Shown here in pieces: positions 24,761 to 38,125 of a stretch of DNA of 64,000 nucleotides. Origin of the DNA: Aquila chrysaetos chrysaetos (taxonomy: Eukaryota > Chordata > Aves > Accipitriformes > Accipitridae); assembly GCF_900496995.4 (NCBI RefSeq), contig NC_044019.1, forward strand, positions 8,405,501 to 8,469,500. Reading direction: 5' to 3'. The notes under the pieces are model-generated. The model was not told the origin of the DNA and ran no database searches. It saw only the letters and a program-made list of their open reading frames with translations. How positions within the stretch are numbered: the first letter of the stretch is position 1; every line of letters begins with the position of its first letter. Position numbers and translations under genes: made by a program.

Positions 24761-27700
24761 CTGCACCCTTGGAACTAAACAACCTTTCTATCAAGTACCA
24801 TAAAAAGAGAAGGCTGCCACTCCACAGTGAGAGTCTTCCAGGTAAGAAAGAGATCACTGCTTCCCTCTCAGCTTTAACCCTGCTATTCATATCTGCCCAC
24901 AAGCAGAGCAGTCTTCTCCAGCCCACCCTAAGCAAGTGCACAACACCAGCAGTGTAACCTCTGGCACACCTCTTCCTCCACTCCCCTGTGCCTCTGCTCC
25001 CTCTTCCTGTTCCAGCCCTTGTGTAGTTTTCTCCCATCCTCATCCCCTTTATGCTTTAGGGTGAGTTGGGCTCCCCTACTTTGCTCCCACCTTCCCTGCC
25101 AATTGTATACCTTTTGTTCAGCACCGCTGCAGTCCAGCCAAGAGCTGGGTCTGCCTCCTCACCTTGTTAGATCCCCCATTCCACTTGTCCCTTTCTGTCC
25201 TTTTTGACTGGTGCTTCCATTGACTGCACTAAGTCCCCATGAATAAAAACAAAAAAAATTGCTCCTTCCCCTCAGAGCAGCCAGAGCTTCCTTATTTCTC
25301 CTCTTTTCCTCTAGGTCATGTATCACATTTCCTTTCCTGGGACAGAACTTTCTAATTCTCTAACCTCACAACACTAAGCTTTTTTCTCTGAGATTATCTG
25401 CCTAGGCAGCTGCAGGCTTGTTACCACAGTCACTGTATCACCAGCTGCAGCCATGCCACTTCTGCACCACCCACAGCAGGCAGGATGTCTCCCACGTGGA
25501 TCCAGAGGTCTGACATTTGTCACTCCCTGGTCTTTTTGTCACTCACTCTCTCTTCCTCTTACTGGAGTCCCCACCCGGAAGTTGGTTCAGATGCCGCCTT
25601 GGTGAAGGGCTTCTTTCTCCTCCTTTATTTCCCCTCAGCTCAGTTTGTTCCCTCACACCTCCCTTGTCTACCTCCCATCACTCATGCTGGGTGGTAAGGA
25701 CTTTACCCTCTGCCTTGTGCTTTCCATCCAGCAGCAGTTCATTGTCAAAATGCTGCTGGCACCTTGTGGCACAGGCAACTGAGGAGCGTCTTTCACAGTC
25801 TGTACTGAGCATTCTGCTTTTGATTGCATTACTGCATGATGAGGACTTGCCAAGGCCTGGGGCATGGTCACAATGGCTGTCTCTTGTATTGGAAGGAGGG
25901 GTGCTGGGTTTCCAAAACCCAAAGCAGGGTGCCAGCACCACTGGTAGAAATCTGTCTTCCCCAGATGTCCCCTCAATGGCTGCTAAGTAGCCCACCTAGG
26001 TGCCTGGAAAGATCCTGCTGCAGACTGCTGCAGCCAGCGGACACTGCTAATGACAATGACCAGGTGGGATCCACACAGCTGGTATGAAGGATACACCAAG
26101 GAGAGGGCTTGCCTTGGGGAAACACATTCCCTCTTCTGTCCTTTCTTGTCTCATCCTCTCCTGAACATTGTCCCCTAGAGCCCCTGAGTCCACCTCAGTA
26201 CCAAAACTTCCATCTTTATAATGATGAGGGCTGAACTATGGACAAGGATGATGAATGCAGACCGTAAGACCCATGACTCCCTTCTGCCCTGGGACAAGGC
26301 TTCCTCCACAGAGGAGTGAAGCTGTAAGGAGGTCACTGTCCTTGCCCTCCTGGAAGCCATGGTGTAGGAGGTCTCAAAATCCTTGGTCAGTGCTGGAACG
26401 GGGTTCACCCCTGGGCTCCAGGAAGGACTCCTCTTCAAGGGTTGTGACAGCTGCCATTTCCAAAGTTGGACCTCTGCCAACCAGGGGAGCAAACAGAGCC
26501 CAGGAGCAGAGCTCTGGGCCTTTAGGATGTCCCTGAATGTTGAAGCCTTTTGGTGAGTATCCGGCACATATCAGTGGAGCCTGCCAATGGTTAAGGGTGC
26601 CAACCAAGTCCTGCTGCTGGTCCTGCTCGTTACATACAGCCTTCTACACCTGGTACACATGATGGTGGTGCTGAGCCTGGTGGCAGGGACAGGCCCTTTG
26701 CTTAGTCCCTGTCCTAGCCTGGATCCCCAGGTGCCCCACCATCAGCAAAGAGCCAACACATGGCATGCTGTCAGGTAGCAGCAGGCACACAGCTTTCACA
26801 AGGCCTTCCTTGCCCTTGGGGAGCAGTTCAGGTGGCTGAATCGTTTTCCTGATCACAAGGGTGCACCATGAAATGTCAAAACCCAGCATCACTGAACACC
26901 TCAGGGTCTCAGGTGATTCTTTGTACTAATAAGACACGTCCCATAACTATCATGTTCTCAGCACTGCATTCCTGCAGGGGACTAATGTCAGTGCAGCTCC
27001 TGAGCCTATGAGGGGGAGGGTAGAGGGCGAGAGAAACCACTTCCACCAAAATCTCTGTGAGGAAGTAGAGAAAATGTTTTCCTCATATCTAGGGACAAAG
27101 GTGTGCTGTTATTTACACACCTACACCTCAATGCTAGGCCCAGGGTATGTGCGCTTCAGCAGGTGTCCACCTTCCACAGATGTTTGGATCCACATGGAAC
27201 CTGCACAGGGGTTTTATCATGGTGAGTCAACAGGACTGCACTGGGGGAGAAATGCTTGGCCACTGCACACTCAGGATCTCTCATGGGTGACTGCTCTCTG
27301 GGGCATGTTGGCCTAACCAGACTTGAACACCTGTGCTTGGATGGAGAGAAACACATTGACTTTCTACCAACTGGACTACATTTATATTTTAACTGCCTTG
27401 CAAGATGTTTAAACCTCTCTAGTGCAAGGGTGGCTTGTCTCATGAGCCTCACCTGGTGCCCACGAAGGCTGCTGTAACTTCAGGCCAGACACATGCCATG
27501 TCTTGGCACTTAAAGCCATTTAAATCATGGGCTTTGCACAGTGCTCTTTCTATCCAGACAGAAAATGCTGGATTTTTTCTCACCAGGGCTCACTGTGTTT
27601 GCAGTCACCACCAGGTCTACGCTTTCAGACACTGCCACAAACATCTATCTCCTGCAGACAGCCTGTATGGAGCATGCTGGTATATGCCTTTCTTTAACCA

Positions 27701-29929
27701 CATGCCAGAGCCTGGCAGCCATTTTGCATCCACCTGAAAGACCCATCCCAAGAACACATCCTTTCAGACCTCCTCAGAATGCTAAAGTACTCTTCAGACC
27801 CAGTTTTGCTACAGCCACAAAACGGGACAGAAAGATTTTCTTTAAGAATCCCCATTATAAAATTCTACCTTCATACACAAGTGGTGGTTGTCCCTGGAAG
27901 GCTGATGCTGGACCTGGCCAGTGTCATCAACATCAGATACTTCCTGAACTACAGTCAGCAAAACCAAGTAGATCCCATTGTGCTGACTTTGCATATGAGG
28001 TGGTCCACCCACAGCATCTCTCAACTAATTTATCCAGAAGATGAGTGTGTCCCACATCCCCTATTTTGCTCCTACTGTGAGCAGGTTCTGCAGGAGCAAT
28101 GCCACCTGAGCCACTGTCATCTCTGGCCTCATAACCAGAGGTTTTGGCCTCCAAATATCTCAATGCTCTGAACTCCTTCATGTTCTCCATATTAAGAACT
28201 TGATATGGAGCTGGATCTTTTCTATTTGGCTGCACCCATCCATATCCAGGAAGGCATTTAGGCTTTTGATACACTTTCAGCTGTTTTCACTGTGGAAACC
28301 AATGAGGACAACGGCAAGTAGATTATGCCTGAGGAAGGGCAGAAAAATATGCCAAACATATAACACCACTTTCCCAACATCTCTTCACGTTCTTCTTTAG
28401 CCAGAGGAGGCATTGTTGTGCTCCCCTGGCAGCCCCTGACAGAATTTTCTTCCCTTCATTTGTTTCATGTTTTTTTGAAACACTCAGGAACCTCTGGTGC
28501 CAATATCATACTGCAGCAATGAGTTTCACCATAAACTCTCTACAAAAAAGCACCCTAGCACAGCCCCATTCCTCTCCCAGCAGAGCAAATCCAAGAAGCA
28601 CATGGAAGGCACCCTAGGCTCTAATGTACACAGCTCCTGACAAGTTTGGAGCACATGCATTTAGCACATGCTGAAATAAAAAACTACCTTTTTTTTCCAT
28701 TTCACCTCCTAGTTATACCCAGCTATGCCATTGCTAGATGGATTTCAAGAGCTGACATTGTATTAGCAAACCTCCCTCTTACCAGTTTGGAAATTAGAAG
28801 TGGCATCCGTAAAGCAGAGAACCAAAAAACTGCTGAATGTGGTTGCACGGCAAAGCGCATGTAACATGCGCCTCTGCTGCTGAATGCTGGTGTGCATGTG
28901 GAGTTTCTTTCCTGAAATATACTTTCCCCAGTTAGAATGACTGCACACGAGCCCTCCTCACTTTGCCTACACATAAGGTCTTGTTCATTCTGTATCTTTG
29001 TGTGAGCTTGGACTTTGGCTGTAAACCTAGCAAATTCACTTTAAAGTGTTGATACTTCATTCAGAACAAGTATATTTCAGACTGTGCTATGGAAACAGGA
29101 CCAAAGAGTAATATTTTAACTCAGTATGACACCATGGACAATATTCTATCAGAGTGTTACAAGCCAGATCACCTAGTGCTCGAAGCATCTTCCTTTGGCA
29201 TTGTCTGAAATAAAACAGCATTGGAAATACAATTTCAGCTAACATACCTACTGGCAAAAGGGGACGATGCATTCTAAGACTGCCCGGTCCAGCTGCATGG
29301 CCTGGAGGCTGGAAGCACTCACCAGCTGCTGACTGGATCCTCTCTCTGTTGACTCAGCTGGGCAATTGCAGCACTGAGCCATAGCTCCTCTGTGTTCATC
29401 GCTGTACCACCCTCCAGGTCAGCATCACTTGAGTCCTGTGGCTTTGCTTACAGCCGAGTAACACTTTGAGCAGCTTTTCCCGGTTAGTGCTGGAAGGTCT
29501 CTTGTCTCTGATCCCATCTGAACATCTCTGGGCTGCACATACCAGACGTGGAAACAACCATAGCTGGGTCCCCACTTGATTCAACACCAAGTTCCAAACT
29601 TTGCAAGAGATGACACGGAAGGGGAGATGCAAGGAATGCCCTGGAGGACAAATGTCCAGTGCCATCTGGCATACGGCTCTCTGCCCTGGTCTTAGGGAGA
29701 CGGGTCTCTGGTAGAAGCCTGGTGTTAGCGGGCAGGGAGGGAGCGCCTGAAAAGGCACCAGCAGTGCCCACCCCGCCACCAGGCCCTCCAGAGCCCTGAG
29801 GCGGTGGCGGAGCCCGAGCTGGTGGCAGCCCTGGGAGGAACCACCGAGGGACTCAGTCTGGAGGGCTCTCGTGCACAAACCCACCGTGAACCCAGTCATC
29901 AGAAGGCCCTCACCTGCACCCTGCGCTCT
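24761..29929. other. Intergenic, no convincing gene
   Basis: Average GC. Open frames reach 157 to 186 codons (25517-25990 plus, 27541-28044 plus, 29396-29956 minus), but they overlap frames on the other strand, start at arbitrary positions and show no domain. GC rises from about 29.7 kb towards the CpG island. No repeat family was recognised with confidence. Confidence 0.45.
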
Positions 29930-30084
29930 GTCCCGCAGCCGTCCCACGACACCCACCCCCGGCGAGCTGCTCGCCCCCTCCCCAGCCTCCCCGTTTCCCT
30001 CCCGGGGCCCTTCAGAAGGCAGCAGCCCCTCGGCGCTAACACAAGGCTACCAGCCGCCTGCCGCGGCCCGACCCGTTCCCCCCC

Positions 30085-30093
30085 AAAATGGCC
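30085..30093 (+). promoter_or_regulatory. YY1-like motif
   Basis: AAAATGGCC matches the core of the YY1 motif (AANATGGC), which often sits just downstream of the start site in CpG-island promoters. It may mark a transcription start near 30.08 kb. Confidence 0.35.
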
Positions 30094-30184
30094 GACGCTC
30101 CCTCACCGCCCTCTCCCAGAGCCGGGGGAGGGCGCCGCGGAGCTGCACCGTGTCTGGGCCGGGCCCGGCAGCCCCCGCCCCCGT

Positions 30185-30192
30185 TGACGTCA
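30185..30192. promoter_or_regulatory. LUZP1: Perfect cAMP response element
   Basis: The full palindromic CRE, TGACGTCA, lies inside the CpG island about 160 bases before the candidate splice donor. CREs within about 200 bases upstream of a start site are often bound by CREB/ATF proteins. This suggests that LUZP1 transcription may respond to cAMP or be constitutively CREB-bound. Confidence 0.65.
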
Positions 30193-30219
30193 AGCACCGC
30201 CCAGTACCGCGTCCCTCCC

Positions 30220-30352
30220 CTCATTGTCAGCGCCCGCACCCGCCGCTCGAGCCCGGAGCCCCCCGCGGGCTGCGGCTGCCCAAGCCCGGGCTGTCTCGCC
30301 GGCTAGAGCGCGCCGCGGGCGGGAGGGAGGCCCGGCCGCTCCCGCTGCCCAG
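30220..30352 (+). other. LUZP1: Presumed LUZP1 5' noncoding exon
   Basis: A donor CAG|GTAGGC ends the exon at 30352. The 5' limit is not visible in the sequence; 30220 is only a position just after the CRE. The exon would join to the 58185 acceptor. No ATG that would compete seriously with the known LUZP1 start is required here. Confidence is moderate because other GT sites exist in the island. Confidence 0.4.
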
Positions 30353-30472
30353 GTAGGCAGAGGTGGGCGACGAGGGTGCGGGCGGGGGGTGCCGCAGCCC
30401 CGCCAGACCGGCGGGGCGGGGAGGAATTCGAGGCATCCGCTTTGTCTCCGCGGACAGCAGACCGCCTTCCCT

Positions 30473-30577
30473 GCCCGGGCGCGCGCCGCAGGGCCGGGTC
30501 GCCCGCGGTGTGGCGGCGGCGGGGTCCCCGCCGCCGCCACACCGCGGGCGACCCGGCCCTGCGGCGCGCGCCCGGGC
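30473..30577. repeat. Perfect 105-bp palindrome with 1-base spacer
   Basis: Arms 30473-30524 and 30526-30577 are exact reverse complements over all 52 pairs, around a single T at 30525. Symmetry stops at 30472/30578. The arms are almost pure G+C. It lies about 120 bases inside the presumed first LUZP1 intron. The symmetry also explains why nearly identical peptides appear in open frames on both strands here. Confidence 0.97.
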
Positions 30578-33500
30578 CTCGGCTCCCGCTCGGAAATGGA
30601 GCCGCCGTCGGGCTCCTTCCGACGTGACCGGAACAGCTGCTTTCCTGACCGGAGAGCGGCCCCGCCAGCGCCCGGTCCCCGCCCGGGAAGGGCACGGTCC
30701 CTCAGGGACTGCTGCGAGCTGCCTTCAGGGAAGCTCTTAAACCCGTCGGTGTGCATCGTTGGATTTTGGCGTAGTTGAGATTTTGGAGGCTTCCAGGCGC
30801 TCAAAGCATGGGATTTCTGTGAATAACCTTTTTTTCTTTTTTTTTTTTTCCTTGCTGCAGCCACATACTCCCTTTCCTGTTGCTTATTTTTTTTACTTCT
30901 CCCTTCTTTCCCCAGCCCACCCACATTTGTCATATAATTAATAACGTTCTCCCTTTTATATGTGAGCTTTTCTGATGCTCTGCCTTTGTTAATCACTTTA
31001 GCATTCTTTGCTCCCCTGTCATGAGGGAACCTTTCTTTTTTAAGTCATAAAATTTCTTAAAAGTACCACATTTGGCTTTGCCAGGTGTCCCGCGTGCTGG
31101 TATGCAAAGCAAGTGGAATAGCAGACCTTTGGTGGTTGCCCTTGGTGACTGTGCTTTCATTGCAATTCTGCGTTTTGGGTTTTTTTCTTCTAATGCTTCA
31201 TCTGAAGCCTTTAAACCAATTAAACACAAGTTAAAGTGACCATCTCAAGTAATCAGCACATTCGAGTTAGGCACAGTGGGATTAGATTTTAATGGGTGGA
31301 TAAATTCTGTTAAAATCTTGCACAAAAATCACAGGAAAGAGTGCTCCTCGTTGCAGCGAGCGTTGCATTGGGGTTGTTTCTTATCAAGTCTTTAGCTGAG
31401 AGCCGCCTGGGCGGGCAAGCGCCTCTCCAAGCGGTACCACACAGCGATGACAGTGAAAGGGGGGGAAGTATTTTTACAACCCTGGAGTATTCTCAGGCAT
31501 TCAGAGTTTAGGGAAAAAATGCAGTTACTTACCACGTGCCTGCAGTCTCTTGGCAGAGATACGCATCTGGCCTGCTGGATAGTGAGGAGGGACAGTGTTC
31601 CTCAGCATTTCTGTGCGAGTACAAAACTAACAGTTATGTGCTTTGGTCAGTTAATGCAGCCCGTGGCCAGCCATCGTGTTTCGGCAGGGGCAGCATGCTC
31701 CATGCCCGTTTTGCGTACGCGGCACTTGCAGAAGAATAATTCCTCCATTGTGTTGGCTCCGCAGTGGTAAGGATGGCAGGAAACGGTCGGCGCTGCCTGC
31801 CAGGCTGACCACCCCCCCGGGGCTCTGAGGGGCCTGAGGGAGCGATAGTCATGTGGGGTGCTGGGGTGCAGGACCCCTCCTGGGCATGGGGCCCCCTTGT
31901 CGGGATTGTGCCCTGGCAGCTGGGGCTGGTCAGGGCAGCCAGCCCTCTGTACCAGGCCAGGCACTGCGGGAAGGAGGAGGACGTGGAGAGCTGGTTGCTG
32001 TATTTCTTTTAGACATGTGGCTGAAAGTTCCTGTGGGCAGGAGTGTATCGGGGTAAGGGTGTGTGGGAGAATGGAGCAATTCAAGAGTAGGCAGGTCCCC
32101 ATTAACTAACCCCTATGCCTCTATTCTGGTCTGAGCAGCCCTTCAGCCTCAGCTTCCCCATAATCCTATAAATGGTAAGTTTTCTTCATTCCAGTACAGA
32201 GCAATCTGACCCATTTCTACTTTCTAGGAAGTCAAAATAAATTACGGCAATGTGGGATCTTCACTAGCCCTCTGGCTTTCTCTGTGCTCTGAAAATTTAG
32301 CCCAACTGAGAATAAGTTACTGAATTTATTTATTTAACGTGAGTTAGGAAGTGTAGACAAAAATAGCTCTTAAAAAAGAGTACTCTCAAATGTGGCTGTT
32401 ACCAGAAATGGTAATGTTTAAAAGCCCAGCATGCCTTACAGTCTAGACCATGTTATTTTGTTTGTTAAAATGGGTTCGTGATTACATCTTTGAGCATGAC
32501 CTTACCGTAATATTGTACACAGGCACTCTGAGGTTATGCTCATCCTCCACGAAACCTTTCCTTCCCACCAAGGGCTGCGGTTGGTGAGGAACCAGACGAT
32601 ATGTGCCTCCTTCCTCATGGAAGCTTTTCAGAAAGCATGGCTGGTGTGACTGAGCCAAATGACAAAATAGGACAATTTTGATACAATTGTTACACTAAAA
32701 TGAAGTGAATAATCTTTTTAGGAGGTCAGTTGCATTGAAAGATTCACATGATGGTGATGATTAGTAGCAGTAATAAGTTTTGCACTAACTAGTGCAATGC
32801 AGGTCATAGGAACCCTTAAAACGTATCAGAAGGGAAAGTACTTTGTGGTGGTTATGGCTTTGTTAGTTATGTCTTCACGAGTCTAAGGCCTGTTGTACAG
32901 TCTTTTTGCCTTGGGTAATGTTTGGATCTGCACATGTGAAGTAGAAAGCATGAGTGTTTTCAAATACTTGGTGACAGCTGATGGGCAAGCGTTGCTTGCC
33001 AGCACTTCCTGCATCCCTGGTGCTGGTGGTCTGCTTCATCCTTCCATACTGTTATTCCCTCTTCTTTAGGCAGGCTGCATCTTTGGAGGGCTTTTAATCC
33101 TTTAATTTGATCTCCGTAGCCACCAAAGGTGGGATTCATCTCCCTGTCCAAGCTCAGCTGTTTGCCAGGGTAACAGGGGAAGGCAGCCTTCCCCTGGTGC
33201 TGACTGTGGCCACCCGCTGCAGACCCTGTAGACAGTCACATCTCTCTGGGTTTGAGGGTTTAAAGATGGTGACAGAATCAGTTTGGTGGAAAACCCACAA
33301 ACCATTTGCCTTTAATTGTCCAGATTTAGGAGACTTCATAACCACTGTGACTCCGAGAAGGCACTATGGGCATGGCATTCCCGTGGAGCCAGTGGGGTTT
33401 AGGTTGATTGAGCAGCCTGAAAATCAGCACTTTTAGAGATGATCAAACATGAAATGTGGCAATTTAGGCCTTAATCTTTTTGTGTCTCTGGCTTTGTCTT

Positions 33501-34091
33501 AGGTTTTGGCAGTGATGTTCCCCTGCTGAGGCCCAAATCTTGGCAGATAAGGGGTTGTAAGGCACAGTTCAGCCCTGTGTTCTTTAACCCTCGCCAGGGT
33601 GGAGTAAGATATGCAGGTACAACAAGCAGCCTTACCTAAGCGCACTGGCAGTATGCACAGGAGCATGAACACCATGCACCGTCAGTTTCTGTTTCCTTCT
33701 CCCTAAAACAGAGCTGAGACTTTCGGTGCTTTCTTGCAGTGGTTGTGCAGCAAACTTAATGTTTGCATTCCTGAACGTTTGAGAATTCTATGAGAAGAAA
33801 CACAATCCAGAAAAGTGAATGCACTGTTACAGTAAAGGGCTGAAAGGAGAGAGAGTGTTTAGAAAATATGAGTTCTAATGTTACACTTAGCAATCAGCCT
33901 GCTATGCAGTCTGCCATGAGAGTTGGATAAGCTCTGCCAATGGTGGAACCTGTTAGGATCCACATCAATAACCCCAGGAACTAAATGGATCAGTTATTCG
34001 CTTAGGAACAAAGTTACCAAAATACACAGCTATAAAGTGTAAGGAAACATCAGCTGATAAGTTTGTTTCTGTGTGACAGTGGGCAGATGGG

Positions 34092-34122
34092 AGCTGCTGC
34101 TGGCTGCTGCTCGCTGCTGCAG
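34092..34122. repeat. Interrupted CTG/GCT repeat
   Basis: A run of GCTGCT units broken by TGG, TCG and CAG positions. Too interrupted to be an expanding trinucleotide tract. Confidence 0.75.
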
Positions 34123-37100
34123 CTCTGCCAACTTGGAGGAGGGACAGGGATTTTGGGAAGTGCTACATCAGTGCAGGTGGGCACTGTGGCTGGAGGAGAT
34201 AGGTTTGCCTTTCCTCTCATCCTGGCCACTTTCTCCTCTGGATGCCCTTTCCAGCCCTACCCCAGCTGACGCAAACTCCATGCAGCCGTGTGGAGGGAGC
34301 TGATGTGGGCAAAAATTAACCATCAGCCTCCCACCCATCCCCTTTAGCCCTGCCTGATTCCCAGCCTGGCTGCAGGGTTGCTTTTGTCTGGCCAGGAGAG
34401 AGGAGCACGAGGCTAGAAGGGGGCAGGCGCAGTGCAGGGCCACCTAAAAATGACTGTAAAACTTCAGTCTGAGGATCGGGTCCAAAGTCTGTGAGGGTCA
34501 CTTGTGCAGTGATAGCATGCCCAGAGCATATTAAGCATTGCTGCCTGTGTTTGTATCTCTGCCACCACCTTGCTTCTGTGGTGACTTTGGAAGTGCTGCC
34601 TTTGCAAAGTTCCTGCTCACACAAAGTGCTGCCCAGGTTTGGGCAGCAGGAGTACAGACGCCACATTTAGAGGACTTCAGTGGAAAAGTTCCTGTGTTTA
34701 TTAAGTCCCAACAATTTTGGCCCTGTTTCAGAGTTTCACTGGATTGGGCAAACCTCAAATATATTCTTAAAGTAACTTCTGAGCTGTATTATCTGGGGTC
34801 TGATCAGCTGTATTGAAGTCGGGCCAGCAAAATGCACTGGTCTTCCAACAAAACGCATTGGTCTCGCTTGTGTAAATGGTTTGTGTGAGCTGGAAACTTC
34901 TGTATTGCTCCTCCTTGGCCTGCCACAGTGTAACACCAGCCATCCTGAGCCACCTCATCCCCTGCACTGCCCTGGCCCTCAGGGAATGGGTTGTCCACAA
35001 CCCAGCCATGCTTGGTGCCAGCCCTCATCCTCCAGTGGCAGCAGGCATGGGTGGGATGGCCTGGCTCTGTGGGCAGATCACATTTCTCACAGGTGGGCTT
35101 CTGGGTGCTCCAGGATGAAGCGGGGAGGGGGGGACTTGTGCTGTCAAGTGTGGGTGCTTCTTCACCACCCCCTTGCCATCTCCCCTGTTTTGGGAGGAAT
35201 GTGTGGTGGTTTTGCCCCTTCCAGTCACGAAGGGGAAAGTGTAGGCTTTAATGATTTTAATCAGTACTGCGTGGACTAGCCCCTGCATGTAAACATTTAT
35301 AGTTCTGAATTTACTTAGCTAATTGTTTTTTAAGTCATAGTTTGACCTGCTGTACAGCCTAGGCTGTAGTATCAAACCTCACTTAGTATCAAATTAACTC
35401 ATTAACTTAGCCGTTTTTGAGGTTTGCGATTTCAAATTGCAAACTTGATGGTTGGGGGGGCATTGGTGAATATAAATAAGATTTTTTGCCATGAAAACTG
35501 ATGTTCTTTGGTTGGATTTGTGATTGTTTGGCTCAGAAGTAGCAGGACAGATTTCATTTGAACACCCTGCAAACAGCATTATGGCAAAGACCAGACACAC
35601 ATCCTTGAGTGTGCACTGCATGCCTCTGAAAAAGCAGAGCAGCAGGAGGAGAGAGGAGATGAGAACTGAGGCTTTCTTAGCCCTAGCAGGAATTGGCTTT
35701 GGTGGTTAATATTACAAAACCCCTGAAGCTTGAGGCTCGTGTCAGGCTGCATGGCAGGAGAGAAAAGCATCTGCTTCTGTAGGTAGGTGATGTGAGAGGG
35801 ATGCCTGACTTGCATCACGGCATAGCAGTCCTGCTGGGCAGCTGAGGAACGTGCTTTCCGGTGGCACATCACCTTTGCTGCAGGACAGCACCTCTCCCAC
35901 TCTGGGAGCCAGTGGGCAACACGTATCAGGTCATCCCAATCAGGCGCTCGCATCTACTCCAATGGTGTAGAAGCGGGCGACAGCAAGCATGCTGCATTGG
36001 AACTGCCAGTGCCACAGTAGGAAAAGGTGGAATAGGGGTGAAAGAGTGAGCACGTTGTTGTGTGATGTGGTCAGACCTGTGTCCGTATTTCTCATATATG
36101 TGTTGCAGTGTTCTAATTGACCTCTAAAGTGGTAGCTTCACCCTAAGCTGAAAATGTGCCTTTCTACATGACTGATTAGGATGAACATAAGCTCAAGCAA
36201 CTCTTTAATTAGCTCAAGCTCTTTACTGTGAATGTTTACTTTTCACATTTTCCTCTGTTGTTGCATGCAATCCAGACGCTTGCAGAAAGTTAAAACAGCT
36301 CAAGGCTGTGCAGTGTGAGCTCCTGTCAGCACAGCTCTCTGCTTCCTGGTGTCGTCAGCTCTGCCACACCGTGCTGCATGCAGCACGGCATCGTTCGGCT
36401 GGGAATGACAGATTTTGCTGCAGTGCTGCACCCTCGTTACGTGTTGCAGCAGAATCTGTCAGACTTTTTCACGTTCATTCTCAAAATTGCTTTTATATAA
36501 ATTGCTTTTATATGCATTATCTGGGTTTTAAGCTACAGCACTGGCTTGTGGCTTCCCCGTTGGGTTGGTTTGAAAATCGCAGGATATGTTTCCAAAGCTG
36601 AAAGGAGGCTGCAGAGGCTCCAAGTTTGTGCTGATCATCTGATTCCACTGCAGCACTTTCAGCTGCTTGTGCCTTTGAGGTGCCTGTGCCTCACGTGGGA
36701 GTGCAGTGGGTTACCTTAAAGGGAAAATCTGATGAAACTGCTTCAAGAACTTGTTGTTACATGTGATATCTTAGTGGAATTTACCAGAATAGAAAGGAGA
36801 TTCCTGACCTAGGATCTGGAACAGAGCTGCAAAAACATTAATTCCTCAGGTAGTGTGAATCATTTGGAAATATGTCTGTTTTTACTGGAGAACAATAATT
36901 CCTGTGTGATAATAAATAACTGTTAGTACTGCGTTGTGGTGAGAATTTGAACTTGGAGCAGTTGAGAAATCATAATGAAGCTTCGCACTCCATTGTTTGT
37001 ATACCATTTTGTATAGCTACTGTTTGGTATTGTTTTTAGTGTTGTTGAGTGTGATTAATGTCTTAGCATAAAGGTATCCTGTGCAACGTGGATGTTAATG

Positions 37101-37404
37101 TTTCTATGTGAGATTTGGCATGAGTATATTATAAACTGCCTGCATATGCTCTTAAATTCTCTGGATGTTGCCTTCAGGTAGCTTTTTGCATTGGGCAGAG
37201 TGTGGCAACAAGAAGAATAGTTTGGAATAGGGCATTTCTTTTTGTCTGAAATGAACTGTCACAGAGGTACTGTGAAGGGGAGAGAGAGTATCATCATTGT
37301 TTTGGGAAAGCTATGAAACTGTGTGAAGGTGAATGCGGGAGCAATGCTGTAACCCGCTGTGGAGGTGGGGGGACCGCTTTCCTGTGGTGATTGGAAGACG
37401 GGGC

Positions 37405-37417
37405 GGGGGGGGGGGGG
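37405..37417. repeat. G13 homopolymer
   Basis: Thirteen consecutive G, preceded by GGGGC. It can form G-quadruplex structures and is prone to length error in sequencing. Confidence 0.9.
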
Positions 37418-38125
37418 CACTCTTCCAGTTAGTCTCTGCAGAGCCTAGACAGCAAATGAGCTCCTGATAGCCAAGTGTTAAACAGCTACGCATATGAGGC
37501 TGTCTTTAGGGACAGGCAGAGGAAAACAGCAACTGCTGAGTGCAGAAAAACCCTGTTGACTGCCTTGATTGCTGTGTGGCACTCCTTGAGCCTGGGTCAC
37601 CTTCCTTGCATCTTCCCTGTGCAGCAGTAGTGGCAAGCCCCATTCTCTAGCTTTCTTTTCCTGACTGTCTTACAACAGAAACGTGCTCCCAAGCCCTTAC
37701 CCATAGATCATCTTCATTCACTTTTTCCTCTGCTGCCTACATTTTGAGCTGATTTGCAGAGCAGGGCTCTTCTCCACCCTCCACGCCCCTTCTTTTTTTC
37801 TTCTTTTTTTTGAGATCTCTGCCCTATGTGCCTCCAGCAACCGCTGCAGCATGTGGCTGAGGGTGCTCAGCACAGTCCTTTGCCTTGGAGCCCAGCTTGT
37901 GCTGTGTGTGAGCTGGTGGGGCACACAGCATCTCTACTGCGAAAGCAGGTCTGGTGGCAGCAAGCCGGATGGGGTCAGTAAAGCATCAGTAGCATGGCAG
38001 TGATGGCATGTGGGGCTGCGTGAGTAACAGCACAGTGGGCAGGTGAAGGGGAGAAGGTTGTTCTCTTCTGCTCAGTACTGTCAAGGTGGTGTCTGAAGTG
38101 TCATGAGAGTCAGGTGGATCTTTCA

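Larger units (their letters stand above)
29930..30720. promoter_or_regulatory. LUZP1: CpG island, presumed LUZP1 promoter
   Basis: This is the only stretch of the window that is strongly GC-rich with CpG undepleted. It holds Sp1-type GC boxes (GGGGCGGGG at 30413-30421), a perfect CRE, a YY1-like AAAATGGCC and a strong splice donor pointing right. It lies on the upstream side of the LUZP1 coding exon with no other gene between, so it most likely drives LUZP1. A broad, TATA-less start is expected. Divergent transcription to the left is possible. Confidence 0.8.

Noticed and set aside
25117-25125. TTCAGCACC, left half of a REST/RE1 site
   Set aside because: The right half does not match (no GGACAG at the proper spacing), so a functional RE1 is unlikely.
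30190-30996. 268-codon minus-strand and 184-codon plus-strand open frames over the CpG island
   Set aside because: GC-rich DNA lacks stop codons by composition. The frames overlap on both strands and share peptides only because of the palindrome.
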